From Clostridia bacterium (GTDB lineage Bacteria; Bacillota; Clostridia; Christensenellales; UBA1242), in assembly GCA_900767715.1 (NCBI GenBank), contig CAAGAD010000004.1, forward strand, positions 1 to 46,052: a stretch of DNA of 46,052 bases. The letters run 5' to 3'. Within the stretch, counting starts at the first letter, position 1; every line of letters begins with the position of its first letter. Shown one piece after another: positions 32,285 to 39,390 of the stretch. The translations under genes and the position numbers were made by a program. The notes under the pieces are model-generated. The model was given only the letters and a program-made list of their open reading frames with translations. It was not told the origin of the DNA and did no database searches.

Positions 32285-32736
32285 TAACCTAACATTAATT
32301 GTTGATACTCGGCTTTCATTAACTCAATTAACCGCATATTTGCCGGGTAAATTCTCATTCGTTCCCGGTTGCCGTTTTCCCATTCGTTGTGGTGTTCAAA
32401 GCAAAGTATATTTATATTTCTTGCATCATGCGCCGCCTCCGGGAATGCTCCACGGGTTAAAATGTGGGAACAATACACGGCGGAATAATTCCGCAATGGT
32501 TTTAAACATTCCTCGCATCGGTGCGGCTTATTATCCCATACCCAACGAAAAAACCGTTCATTTGCCGCCATGATATTTGCACCACGTCCGAAAACACAAT
32601 GTCCGAACAACTCCCTTTGTATCTCAACCCTCAAACGAATATCCATTGTAAAGTTACGAATATCCAATAATGGTTGATACCCACGGGATACAACATAATT
32701 ATAACTTTCTCGGTCGTCTATGATAATTGTTTCCAT
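32284..32736 (-). CDS. HNH-type zinc nuclease
   Basis: A 150-residue protein. Residues about 73-115 hold CEECLKPLRNYSAVYCSHILTRG and then NINILCFEHHNEWENG: the Cys pairs plus SHIL and HH form an HNH/treble-clef nuclease resembling NinG or endonuclease VII-type enzymes. The first 60 residues are an unrecognised domain. It starts 19 bp inside the upstream homing endonuclease gene. A role in recombination intermediate processing is inferred from neighbours (ssb, exonuclease, RuvC-like gene). Confidence 0.8.
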   Translation of the reverse strand: METIIIDDRESYNYVVSRGYQPLLDIRNFTMDIRLRVEIQRELFGHCVFGRGANIMAANERFFRWVWDNKPHRCEECLKPLRNYSAVYCSHILTRGAFPEAAHDARNINILCFEHHNEWENGNRERMRIYPANMRLIELMKAEYQQLMLG

Positions 32737-33227
32737 ACAAAACCATTATAATTGCGGGTTTTCCCCTCTATGTTTTTACAAATACCTTTTCGCAAAAATC
32801 CGCTTTTCTTTGCCTCGGCAAATGATATATACGTTTTTATCAAATTACCGTTCAAATCATATTGCGCCAATCCTTTTGCAGCGTAATGCGGTTTATTACT
32901 CAATATACGCTTTAACTTATCAACCGTTACCGGGTTATTGCTATTTTCTTTTGGTGTAACCCAACGTAAATTGCAAATTCGGTTATCAGTTACATTTCCG
33001 TTTATGTGGTCAACTTGTTGTTTGTTGTCCGGGTTGGGAATGAATGCCGCCGCAACTAATCTATGAACTAAAAAAACGTGCCTTTTGCCGTTCTTGTATA
33101 ATCCAATGGCATTGTATCCATTTATTTTCCACGGCTTCAACATTACATCAGTTTTCACACTAAATACATTTCCCGTATCGTCAATACAATAACCGGGGAA
33201 TCCTCCAATTTCTTTTAAATTTTCCAT
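32718..33227 (-). CDS. NUMOD4/HNH homing endonuclease 2
   Basis: A 169-residue protein: a NUMOD4 N-terminus (LKEIGGFPGYCIDDTGNVFS), HNH core VHRLVAAAFIPNPDNKQQVDHING ... NLRWVTPKENSNN and a C-terminal NUMOD1-like helix (SFAEAKKSGFLRKGICKNI). Same architecture as homing endonuclease 1, but clearly diverged. It has its own promoter and the structured RNA upstream. Its 3' end overlaps the next gene by 19 bp, so insertion created or kept a readthrough arrangement. The ATG at 33227 is chosen over an upstream TTG. Confidence 0.9.
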   Translation of the reverse strand: MENLKEIGGFPGYCIDDTGNVFSVKTDVMLKPWKINGYNAIGLYKNGKRHVFLVHRLVAAAFIPNPDNKQQVDHINGNVTDNRICNLRWVTPKENSNNPVTVDKLKRILSNKPHYAAKGLAQYDLNGNLIKTYISFAEAKKSGFLRKGICKNIEGKTRNYNGFVWKQLS

Positions 33228-33262
33228 ATTTGCCAACTTTATAAGTAAGCCAACATTAAGAG

Positions 33263-33326
33263 AAACGGGGACGGGCTGTTGGCTTTGCCCTTTTCGGCTG
33301 GTAGCTACTCCAACCTATCCCCGTTT
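33263..33326 (-). ncRNA. Structured RNA / leader, unknown class
   Basis: On the minus strand a 64-nt segment is closed by a 9-bp stem (AAACGGGGA, 33326-33318, with TCCCCGTTT, 33271-33263). Inside, GTTGG can pair with CCAAC, GGTAGCTACC-like sequence is self-complementary, GCC-GAAAAG-GGC forms a short hairpin, and GGGC could also pair with GCCC as a pseudoknot. A TAnnTTTG box ends seven bases upstream, so the RNA would start right at the outer stem. After the stem come TTTCTCTTAA and 36 bases to the endonuclease ATG. I recognise no Rfam family; a tRNA is excluded by length. Confidence 0.6.
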
Positions 33327-33332
33327 GTTTTG

Positions 33333-33349
33333 CAAATATAGCAAATTTA
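33333..33349 (-). promoter_or_regulatory. Tandem -7 boxes upstream of the structured RNA
   Basis: Minus-strand TATATTTG (33340-33333) and TAAATTTG (33349-33342) both fit TAnnTTTG. No TTTG stands at the exact -33 distance for either (the nearest is 24 bp from the upstream box), so strength is uncertain. The position before the RNA and after the 33392 stop supports a real start site. Confidence 0.62.
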
Positions 33350-33391
33350 TTGGTATTCGTCCCGGTCTGTTAGCAAATACGGTTCCATGCC

Positions 33392-34081
33392 TTACATATC
33401 CCCGGTTTCGTCGTTTTCCTCGTTTTCGTCCGCCGGGTCGTCAACGTTCGGGAACAATCCGTTGTCCTCTACCTTTTCGGCACTCAAACCCGGTGCGGGT
33501 TCGCCATCAGCCCCGAACAACTCCAATTGCGCCTTTTTGCCTTTGAATAAAAAGGCGTAAACCTCGGTTTCAATATCGGCGGCAATTTCTTCTAATTCTT
33601 CCTCAAACCCGAACGTTTCCGTATTGAATTTAAGGCGGGGCGAATTGATTGCGGTTTTCTGATTGTTCGACACGGTAAACAATCCGGTTAAAACAACCCC
33701 TACGTTATCATCTTGACCGGAAAAGGACACGCCCCGAACCTCTATGTTTTTCAACATTTCGTCGGCAAAATCCCGTGATAACTCGCTTTGTTTCTTGGTT
33801 GCTTTGAAATCGGACGTTTCAACCATTGAAAGAAAGGACGTAATATTAAAAATCCGTCCCATTATTGGGCGCAAACGGTCGAAACAATCCCGCAAATCCG
33901 GGTGTATGTCCTTTGCACTTTCGACGTGGTATTTGTTCGTGTAACTCTCATTGCCGATTGTTTCGGTAACTTCATAATGCACGTCTAACCCGCCGTCCTT
34001 TAATGTCTTTACTTTCGACAATGCAAACGCCTTTTCACTTGGTATCAACATAACGTTTGCGGCTTTTTTTTCTTCGTTCAT
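33392..34081 (-). CDS. Hypothetical acidic protein in the recombination block
   Basis: A 229-residue protein with a folded N-terminal part (about 1-185) and a very acidic tail (VDDPADENEENDETGDM). Helix RDFADEMLKNIEVRGVSFSGQDD sits in the middle. The acidic tail recalls SSB-partner or DNA-mimic proteins, and it lies after the DnaQ-like gene and before the ssb operon, as in many Bacteroidales phages. There is no known domain. A DNA-metabolism role is inferred from position. Confidence 0.7.
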   Translation of the reverse strand: MNEEKKAANVMLIPSEKAFALSKVKTLKDGGLDVHYEVTETIGNESYTNKYHVESAKDIHPDLRDCFDRLRPIMGRIFNITSFLSMVETSDFKATKKQSELSRDFADEMLKNIEVRGVSFSGQDDNVGVVLTGLFTVSNNQKTAINSPRLKFNTETFGFEEELEEIAADIETEVYAFLFKGKKAQLELFGADGEPAPGLSAEKVEDNGLFPNVDDPADENEENDETGDM

Positions 34082-34100
34082 ATTATAATATTATTTGTCA

Positions 34101-34116
34101 CCGGGAACCCGCCCGG
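34101..34116 (-). repeat. GC hairpin between exonuclease and acidic protein
   Basis: Arms CCGGG (34101-34105) and CCCGG (34112-34116), loop AACCCG, in the 46-bp gap. Flanks (ACCGGGAA ... CGCCCGG) match the leader hairpin at 38863-38878. Confidence 0.6.
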
Positions 34117-34127
34117 CACGGTTTTAA

Positions 34128-34946
34128 TCAAAATTCGTTTTCGTCCAACAATTCCCGTGTCTTACTATTCGACGGAACCGCCGGGCGTTCCGGTTCCGGG
34201 GTTGGTTCCGGGACGGGTTCCCCGGTTCCGATTGGTTCCGTTACCGGGTTGGGGTCGTGGAACTCAATATTGCGCCCGCCTTTGGGCTTTTCCGGCTCAA
34301 ATTGGGCTTTGAGTTGTTCCGCCGGGTATTCCTTTTGCGCTAACTCAATAATCCCCAAATTAACCAATTCCGGGACGCAACGACGCAACGCCCTTATGTC
34401 CTCTAATGCGTCATGCGCCGGGAATGTTTCGCCGGGGAATAACTTACTATATAATTCCTCTAATTTGGGATATTTTCCCGGTCGCCCGTTTGAATACAAT
34501 GCGCCGACAAACTTAATCGTTTTCATCATTGTATCAATGCGTTTGCCCTTATGTAATGCGTCCTCAACGTGTGCGTCGTAATATTCCCGTCCACAATAGC
34601 GCAAAACGTTTGCTTTTAACATTGAACTATCAAAGTAAATGTTGTGCGCACATACAAGCGGGGCGGCGTTGGCATCCGCTAAAAATTCGTCCACAACCTC
34701 GGCAAACGGCACGCCCTCGGCAATTGCCCGTTCGGTTGTTATACCATGAATTGCGGTTGTTTCCGGGGGTATCTCGTAATTATCGGGTTTGATAATATAA
34801 CTTTTTTCCTTATCGCCCAACGACCATGCCAATTGGACGACGTGCGGGAATTGCTCAAAATCCGCATCCCATTTCAAACCCTTTGCCGGAACCCCGGTTG
34901 TTTCGCAATCAAAGAAACAAACATCTTTCAAATCAAATTTTTGCAT
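34128..34946 (-). CDS. DnaQ-like 3'-5' exonuclease
   Basis: A 272-residue protein. VCFFDCETTG gives the ExoI Asp13/Glu15, LVCAHNIYFDSSML the ExoII motif, and FPAHDALEDIRALRRC the ExoIII His-Asp pair of the DEDDh exonuclease family. Residues about 205-265 form a Pro/Glu-rich linker, and the end LLDENEF resembles SSB-interaction tips. It degrades DNA from 3' ends, perhaps as proofreading or recombination exonuclease. The ATG at 34946 (AAGG upstream) is preferred over an upstream start at 34988 that overlaps the previous gene. Confidence 0.92.
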   Translation of the reverse strand: MQKFDLKDVCFFDCETTGVPAKGLKWDADFEQFPHVVQLAWSLGDKEKSYIIKPDNYEIPPETTAIHGITTERAIAEGVPFAEVVDEFLADANAAPLVCAHNIYFDSSMLKANVLRYCGREYYDAHVEDALHKGKRIDTMMKTIKFVGALYSNGRPGKYPKLEELYSKLFPGETFPAHDALEDIRALRRCVPELVNLGIIELAQKEYPAEQLKAQFEPEKPKGGRNIEFHDPNPVTEPIGTGEPVPEPTPEPERPAVPSNSKTRELLDENEF

Positions 34947-34965
34947 AACCTTAAATATTAAATCG

Positions 34966-35172
34966 TTAATTACTATTTTCGCTCTCATTGCGGTATTTAT
35001 CCCGCTTTTTCTCCAACTCTAAAACGTCCCGGTTTTCGTCTATATACTTTTGGACGTCCCGGTTACAAAACGGTTTTCCGTCCAACCAAAGCAAATGCCA
35101 ATACGGTACGTTTTCCATCGGTTGCCCCTTAAATTTACCTTGTGGCATCGGGGTTTTATCTGTTAATTCCAT
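34966..35172 (-). CDS. DUF3820-like small protein
   Basis: A 68-residue protein with MPQGKFKGQPMENVPYWHLLWL, the pattern (MPFGKYKGK.L..VP..YL.WL) of DUF3820 proteins, which in several phages and bacteria neighbour or are fused to DnaQ-type exonucleases. The end is charged and helical. It stands directly upstream of the exonuclease gene. The biochemical role of the family is not established. Confidence 0.82.
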   Translation of the reverse strand: MELTDKTPMPQGKFKGQPMENVPYWHLLWLDGKPFCNRDVQKYIDENRDVLELEKKRDKYRNESENSN

Positions 35173-35395
35173 TATCAAAATTTAATTGTTCGCCCTCTGA
35201 ATATCGGGGCAATTGTTCAACATAATTTGCTTTTGTTCTCCAAACCATCCGGCAACGCAAACAAGTTATTGCGCTGTAATCGCTACGTTGATACCGCCAA
35301 CCATTAAACGCCGAATGATTGCATTTGTATTGCAATATGCGCCATTTGCGTTGGTTGGCGGGTTTCTTTCTTTCGGTACATTTGCAAGCGGGCAT
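35156..35395 (-). CDS. Small Cys/His-rich protein
   Basis: A 79-residue protein with MPACKCTERKKP, YKCNHSAFNGW and TCLRCRMVWR: CxC, CNH and CxxC groups that could hold one or two zinc ions. It starts one base after the upstream stop and overlaps the DUF3820 gene by 17 bp. Nucleic-acid binding is likely from charge and motif, but not shown. Confidence 0.72.
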   Translation of the reverse strand: MPACKCTERKKPANQRKWRILQYKCNHSAFNGWRYQRSDYSAITCLRCRMVWRTKANYVEQLPRYSEGEQLNFDNGINR

Positions 35396-35396
35396 A

Positions 35397-35828
35397 TTAT
35401 AGGGTTTTAGGGTCGTCAATAAACGTATTGTATTCCTCGGCGGCTATCTGTTTGAGCGTTTCGATATGTTCGATTAACTCGGCGTTTGATAAATCCGCCA
35501 CGGTGCGCAAATCGTGGGAATATACCCCCGTTTCCTCGTTGACCCGTTCAACGTACATAATCGGGGAAAATTCCCGCAAACGTCGTTCGGTTTGTTCCTC
35601 TGTAAGACGTTCGCCCGCCTCCCAAATTGCGTGCTTAAACGTCGGTACAACATAGTTGAAATAATACCCTTTCAAAGCCTCGGACGAACCGGGGGACGCT
35701 ACAATAAACCGGGCAATAATGCGGGAACCTTTCCAACCCTTGAAAAACTCGTTTAATTCCCCCATGTACATTGCCAACCCGCCGTTATTGTTTATTGTCC
35801 CCGTCGCTGTTATTTCTCGCTTTTTCAT
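35397..35828 (-). CDS. Conserved phage protein, possibly NinB-like
   Basis: A 143-residue protein. The stretch ALKGYYFNYVVPTFKHAIWEAG and LTEEQTERRLREFSPIM recalls NinB-type recombination mediators, where an early beta domain precedes a helical DNA-binding part, but similarity is only in general pattern. It starts 44 bp inside the DUF2400 gene and ends one base before the next ATG. A role in recombination fits the neighbours; the family call is tentative. Confidence 0.6.
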   Translation of the reverse strand: MKKREITATGTINNNGGLAMYMGELNEFFKGWKGSRIIARFIVASPGSSEALKGYYFNYVVPTFKHAIWEAGERLTEEQTERRLREFSPIMYVERVNEETGVYSHDLRTVADLSNAELIEHIETLKQIAAEEYNTFIDDPKTL

Positions 35829-36933
35829 CGGCTATTAATTTTTTCATTGTGTTACTAAATGCCGTCATTCCTAAAGTATGAATAACGCCCCGTTCCATGC
35901 TTGACAATCGGGTTTCCCGCTTATCCATAATCTTTGCGAACGTAACGACAAATTCGCCCGGCTCCAACAATCCGGCGGCGTGCAATTTGTCGATTGGGTG
36001 CGCTTGTAAACGTTCGGTCGGCTTCAACTCTTTACGGGCTTTTTCTCGCTTTTCCCATATATCCCGAATTGCGGCGGCGGCATTGTCGTAAAACAACCGC
36101 ATTTTCAAAACATCGGCAATTGATAAATCAGCCACGGCGGTTGGTTGCTCTTTTTCCGGCTCCGGTTCCGCCGTAACGGGCGCAACCTTACCGTTGTTCA
36201 CTCCATACCCAAATAACGCAAAATCGCCCCTTGTTGGGTCGTCCGGGAATATCTCGGCGAAACGGTCGGTTATCTCAATGGCTGTTTGCAAATCCGGCGT
36301 CCGGCGTTTTACAAGCCCCAACCGCAACGCTTGTTTATGTACGTGTGTATCTAATGGGATAATCAAATTACGGGGGTCGCAAATCGTCCACAATCCAAAG
36401 TCAACCGGGGAACCGTGGCGACACATCCAACGCAAAAACATACATAAGCGTTTGCAACCGCTTTTCGTTTCCATATCCGGCACGCCCTTAACATCGCCGA
36501 AAAGACGTTGCAATTGTTCCAACGGACGCCCGCCCGGTTGCGCTTGCAATGCCTTTTCCATGTTCTCAAACTTACTATATACGTCAAACAAGCGGGCGCA
36601 AAGGTCGTGAAAATCGGCGTATGTAAACGTTCTATAAAAATTCTCTTTACTGCCTTTGTATTGCTTCCATTCCGGGGCGGCTCCCTGCGTATCGGTTCCA
36701 ACAATGTAATGATACGGCGCACCCTTGAAAATTTCCCGGTCGATAAAATCCGCCTTTTGGATTATCTGTTTGCGGGAACCCCACGCAATCCACGCCGTAA
36801 CAAATGCGCTAATCTCAATATTTACCCGGCTATCGTAACGGTGCGGGATTTGCACCGGGTCGGATTGGATAAACTCGGCGGTTTCGTATTGTTCCGCCCA
36901 ACGTTTCAAATTATCGTTCAATGTATATGCCAT
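35785..36933 (-). CDS. TIGR02757/DUF2400 family HhH protein with C-terminal extension
   Basis: A 382-residue protein. Residues 1-250 match the TIGR02757/DUF2400 family: FIQSDPVQIPHRYDSRVNIEI (21-41), AWIAWGSRKQII (47-58), CMFLRWMCRHGSPVDFGLW, NLIIPLDTHVHKQALRLGL (189-207, Asp195) and GDFALFGYGV. The fold is related to HhH-GPD DNA glycosylases. Chromosomal Bacteroidota carry it, and it is unusual in a phage. The C-terminal ~130 residues after a Pro/Glu linker (EPEPEKEQP) are an added domain not part of the family. DNA repair or base handling is inferred from the fold. Confidence 0.85.
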   Translation of the reverse strand: MAYTLNDNLKRWAEQYETAEFIQSDPVQIPHRYDSRVNIEISAFVTAWIAWGSRKQIIQKADFIDREIFKGAPYHYIVGTDTQGAAPEWKQYKGSKENFYRTFTYADFHDLCARLFDVYSKFENMEKALQAQPGGRPLEQLQRLFGDVKGVPDMETKSGCKRLCMFLRWMCRHGSPVDFGLWTICDPRNLIIPLDTHVHKQALRLGLVKRRTPDLQTAIEITDRFAEIFPDDPTRGDFALFGYGVNNGKVAPVTAEPEPEKEQPTAVADLSIADVLKMRLFYDNAAAAIRDIWEKREKARKELKPTERLQAHPIDKLHAAGLLEPGEFVVTFAKIMDKRETRLSSMERGVIHTLGMTAFSNTMKKLIADEKARNNSDGDNKQ

Positions 36934-36946
36934 TGTTTTAGATTTT

Positions 36947-36968
36947 AAGGGGACGGAAAGCCCGCCCC
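36947..36968 (-). repeat. GC hairpin upstream of the DUF2400 gene
   Basis: Minus-strand arms GGGGGCGG and CCGTCCCC (8 pairs with one G-U) in the 41-bp gap. No T-run follows, so it is a leader or stability hairpin rather than a terminator. Confidence 0.55.
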
Positions 36969-36974
36969 CGGTTA

Positions 36975-38420
36975 TTATTCGTTTTCTGTGTATTCCTCAA
37001 CAACTAAATCGGTTTGTCCTCGCTTCACTTCCTCAATGAACCCTTGAAAACCGTTTTGTTTAGCAATGTCAATGATTGCTTGCAAACGCTTTTCGCCCAA
37101 ACTTTCGCCCCTCGCAATGCGGAATACCTTAACCGTCGGATTGCTTGCAATAATCAGTTTGGCGGCGACCTCCATAATTTGACTATCTGAAACTTTCCCG
37201 GCGACGAACGGCACGCCGTTTAACTCTAAACCGTCGTCCGTGAACGAAAGCCCGGCAATCGGTAATTTGGACGTTGCAATAAGTGTTTCCCTTTCCTTTG
37301 CCAATGCGCCTAATTTGTCCTCAAACGTGCGGGCGGTTTTCTCGGCGGCTTCCTTTTGTTTCTTTTTTTCCATGTAATCCACAACCAACGCATTGATACG
37401 GTTGTGTTCCTCGGCTTTTTTGAGTTGTTCCGCCGTGTCTAATTGTTCCGGGTTATTGGCTTCGTATTCCTCTAACCATTTGTCGGCATTCGCTTTACGT
37501 TTCACAAACTCGGATTTGTCATTTACGATAACTTGCAACGTTTCCTTATAATCGTTTTCAATGGCTTTTTTGTTGGCTTTCGCATCTTCTTTGGCTTTTT
37601 CCAACCGGGCGTTTGCCTCGGCAATTATCCGGGCAACTTCTTTTTCCTCGGCGGCTAATTTGTCGTCGATTGCCTTAATATTACTTTTTCGGGTTTCTTC
37701 CGCCTCTTTAATTCGTCCGGGGATTGCCTCCAATTGTTCAATCCTTTGTTGCCGGGCTTGGCGTACCGTTTTCGCTTTCTCAATCAACCGGGCATTTTCG
37801 TTTTGCTCTTCCATCAACGCCGTAATATCCTTTTTCTCGGCATACGTTTTGACGTCGCCGGGTTTCAATTGCTTTTCAGCGTTTGCGCAAATGGTTGTGT
37901 ACGTCTTAACCTCGGCGTTGGCGTCCTTTCGTTTGTCCTTAACGGTCGTAACCTCGGCGTCAATTTCTGCAATTCGGGTGCGCACCTTTTCCGGCAACAA
38001 AGCCTTTACAACCTCAATTTGTTTGCGGCGTCCCTCGGCGGTTTCACTCCAACGGGAAAACTCCACGGCGTCAAAATCTTGGTAGCCGAAAATCTTTTGC
38101 AACATTGAAACGTTATCCGAACGCATCCCGGTTGTTTGTGATTTTATGGATAACGTCCCACGTGGGTTGGCTTTGGTAAACTTTAATTCGACTTCGTAAT
38201 TTTCGCCGTCGTTACCTACTACCATTTTTGCAAATCCTTTGTCCTCTCCATTTTTCAACACGGCGTCCCGGTTCCCGGTCAACATTGCGCCGATTGCTTT
38301 TAATAGGGTTGATTTGCCTAACTCGTTGTCCCCGGTAATGAAATATACATTACCCTCAAAATCTGCGTTGAACTCTTTGATAACTTGAAAATTCAACAAT
38401 TCCAATTTCTTAATATACAT
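36975..38420 (-). CDS. SbcC/RecN-like ATPase with coiled coil
   Basis: A 481-residue protein. The N-terminus MYIKKLELLNFQVIKEF with Walker A GDNELGKST (residues 30-38) is the head of SMC/SbcC/RecF-type ATPases. Residues about 150-345 form long coiled coils, and the C-terminal head begins near LPIAGLSFTDDGLELNG with VSDSQIMEVAAKLI in the place of the signature motif. The Walker B region (KVFRIARGESLG) lacks the usual Asp-Glu pair, so hydrolysis may be weak or use another residue. No SbcD/Mre11 nuclease is encoded. It may tether or load DNA-end factors. Confidence 0.86.
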   Translation of the reverse strand: MYIKKLELLNFQVIKEFNADFEGNVYFITGDNELGKSTLLKAIGAMLTGNRDAVLKNGEDKGFAKMVVGNDGENYEVELKFTKANPRGTLSIKSQTTGMRSDNVSMLQKIFGYQDFDAVEFSRWSETAEGRRKQIEVVKALLPEKVRTRIAEIDAEVTTVKDKRKDANAEVKTYTTICANAEKQLKPGDVKTYAEKKDITALMEEQNENARLIEKAKTVRQARQQRIEQLEAIPGRIKEAEETRKSNIKAIDDKLAAEEKEVARIIAEANARLEKAKEDAKANKKAIENDYKETLQVIVNDKSEFVKRKANADKWLEEYEANNPEQLDTAEQLKKAEEHNRINALVVDYMEKKKQKEAAEKTARTFEDKLGALAKERETLIATSKLPIAGLSFTDDGLELNGVPFVAGKVSDSQIMEVAAKLIIASNPTVKVFRIARGESLGEKRLQAIIDIAKQNGFQGFIEEVKRGQTDLVVEEYTENE

Positions 38421-38456
38421 CGCTCTAATTGTTTATGCCGGGGGTTCCCCCGGCGG
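38418..38456 (-). repeat. Dispersed hairpin element, copy C
   Basis: Arms GCCGGGGG (38437-38444) and CCCCCGGC (38447-38454), followed on the minus strand by an AT-rich spacer and the AGAGCGATG start of the ATPase gene. The flank and start context match copy A at 1266-1309. Confidence 0.7.
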
Positions 38457-38462
38457 TTATTA

Positions 38463-38645
38463 CTATTTTGTTGTTAATCTCATTCGTTGGTGTATCATGG
38501 TTTGCACCTTATTAAGCGCATCCCGGTTGGCGTCAACCTCTGACCGGGTACAATCAGCAATGAAATTTTCCAAACTCTTATATAAGTCGTTTAATTCCTT
38601 TGCCGTCATTGCGTGCCGAACGGCTCCCAATTCGTCCTTATCCAT
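38463..38645 (-). CDS. Small helical protein
   Basis: A 60-residue protein, MDKDELGAVRHAMTAKEL ... NKVQTMIHQRMRLTTK, predicted all helical. Its start overlaps the upstream stop by 8 bp and its stop is followed by the hairpin element before the ATPase gene. It is a small accessory of unknown role. Confidence 0.65.
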   Translation of the reverse strand: MDKDELGAVRHAMTAKELNDLYKSLENFIADCTRSEVDANRDALNKVQTMIHQRMRLTTK

Positions 38646-38841
38646 TTTTACAAACTCTTTTAAGCGTTTCTAAATCCCGGCGTTTGGGTTCGTCGGCGTT
38701 CTTTGTCGCATCAATCAACGGCATATCGTTTGTTGTTGCCGTCCATTGTTTCCCGGTAACGGGGGAAGTATAAGTTACTTTATAATGTCCGTAACCGCTT
38801 GGAATAAAACTAAAATCGTAAATACTTGTTTTCGCTCTCAT
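38638..38841 (-). CDS. Small hypothetical protein, first gene of the recombination operon
   Basis: A 67-residue basic protein with FIPSGYGHYKVTYTSPVTGKQW, resembling one small beta-sheet unit. It is the first standard-size gene after the promoter at 38898-38928, and its ATG comes one base after the stop of a 16-codon leader frame. Unknown function; position suggests early expression. Confidence 0.7.
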   Translation of the reverse strand: MRAKTSIYDFSFIPSGYGHYKVTYTSPVTGKQWTATTNDMPLIDATKNADEPKRRDLETLKRVCKNG

Positions 38842-38842
38842 A

Positions 38843-38893
38843 CTATTTTGTTTTTATAGTTACCGGGAAAACGCCCGGTCGTGTTATTATCAT
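38843..38893 (-). CDS. Possible 16-codon leader peptide
   Basis: An ATG four bases beyond the -7 box opens MIITRPGVFPVTIKTK, whose TAG ends one base before the next ATG (38841). The equivalent region of the 2355-2386 promoter encodes MIIKRRGVFPET in frame with the gene behind it. Conservation may come only from the DNA hairpin (38863-38878) and the start would be leaderless, so translation is uncertain. Confidence 0.35.
   Translation of the reverse strand: MIITRPGVFPVTIKTK
38863..38878 (-). promoter_or_regulatory. Leader hairpin of the recombination operon
   Basis: Arms CCGGG (38863-38867) and CCCGG (38874-38878), loop AAAACG. Equivalent to 2320-2335 in sequence and in distance from the promoter. 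Confidence 0.6.
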
Positions 38894-38897
38894 GCCG

Positions 38898-38928
38898 CAA
38901 ATATACGTATAGTTTTTATATTACCAAA
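38898..38928 (-). promoter_or_regulatory. Bacteroides-type promoter of the recombination operon
   Basis: Minus-strand TTTG (38928-38925), a 19-bp spacer and TATATTTG (38905-38898). The bases after TTTG (GTAATATAAA) match those of the 45378-45408 promoter and nearly those of 2355-2386. It lies in the 108-bp gap between the genes ending at 38950 and starting at 38841. Confidence 0.87.
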
Positions 38929-38949
38929 ACTTTTATCTTTTATTTTCGG

Positions 38950-39141
38950 CTATTTTTTTATTTTCCGCAATAATCGCCCCAAAACAACGCATTTACCCAC
39001 GTCGCCAAACTCAACTAACATATTACCGTTGCGCCCTCTTATACATTTACCATCGGAACGACGAACCGCCCGGCACGGCATACGTCGCAATTCCGGGCGG
39101 GTCAATCGGTCGCCTAAATAGATATAATCCATTTCGTCCAT
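38950..39141 (-). CDS. Small basic hypothetical protein
   Basis: A 63-residue protein with many Arg residues (DRLTRPELRRMPCRAVRRSDGK) and GRNGNMLVEFGDVGKCVVLGRLLR, resembling a small SH3-like beta unit. It is the last gene of the promoter-45378 operon and is followed by the next promoter. Nucleic-acid binding is suggested by charge only. Confidence 0.68.
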   Translation of the reverse strand: MDEMDYIYLGDRLTRPELRRMPCRAVRRSDGKCIRGRNGNMLVEFGDVGKCVVLGRLLRKIKK

Positions 39142-39142
39142 A

Positions 39143-39352
39143 TCAAAACAATTTCATTTGTGTATCGGTCAATACAGCAACGACCGCATCAACTTTGCGT
39201 TCCCAACTTTCCAACGTTGCCAATTTCTCCGGGGTTGGGTTCCGTTGGCAACGTCGTTGGTTGTGCCGCATCTGTTTTACCATTTCCGCCAAATCTTTTG
39301 CCGTTATTTTTTCGGGATTTTCGATTTGCGGGGCTTTTGTTTCGTTTGCCAT
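39143..39352 (-). CDS. Small helical hypothetical protein
   Basis: A 69-residue protein MANETKAPQIENPEKITAK, then helices (KDLAEMVKQMRHNQRRCQRN; LATLESWERKVDAVVAVL). An in-frame ATG at 39364 would add four residues. It follows the RuvC-like gene after 38 bases and ends one base before the next start. Helical basic design suggests a DNA or protein adaptor. Confidence 0.68.
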   Translation of the reverse strand: MANETKAPQIENPEKITAKDLAEMVKQMRHNQRRCQRNPTPEKLATLESWERKVDAVVAVLTDTQMKLF

Positions 39353-39390
39353 ACAAGTAACCATTTGAATAATTAAACGCCCCTACGGGC

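Noticed and set aside
33263..33326. tRNA gene
   Set aside because: The closing stem and a D-arm-like segment look tRNA-like, but the span is only about 60 nt and there is no T-arm or anticodon arm.
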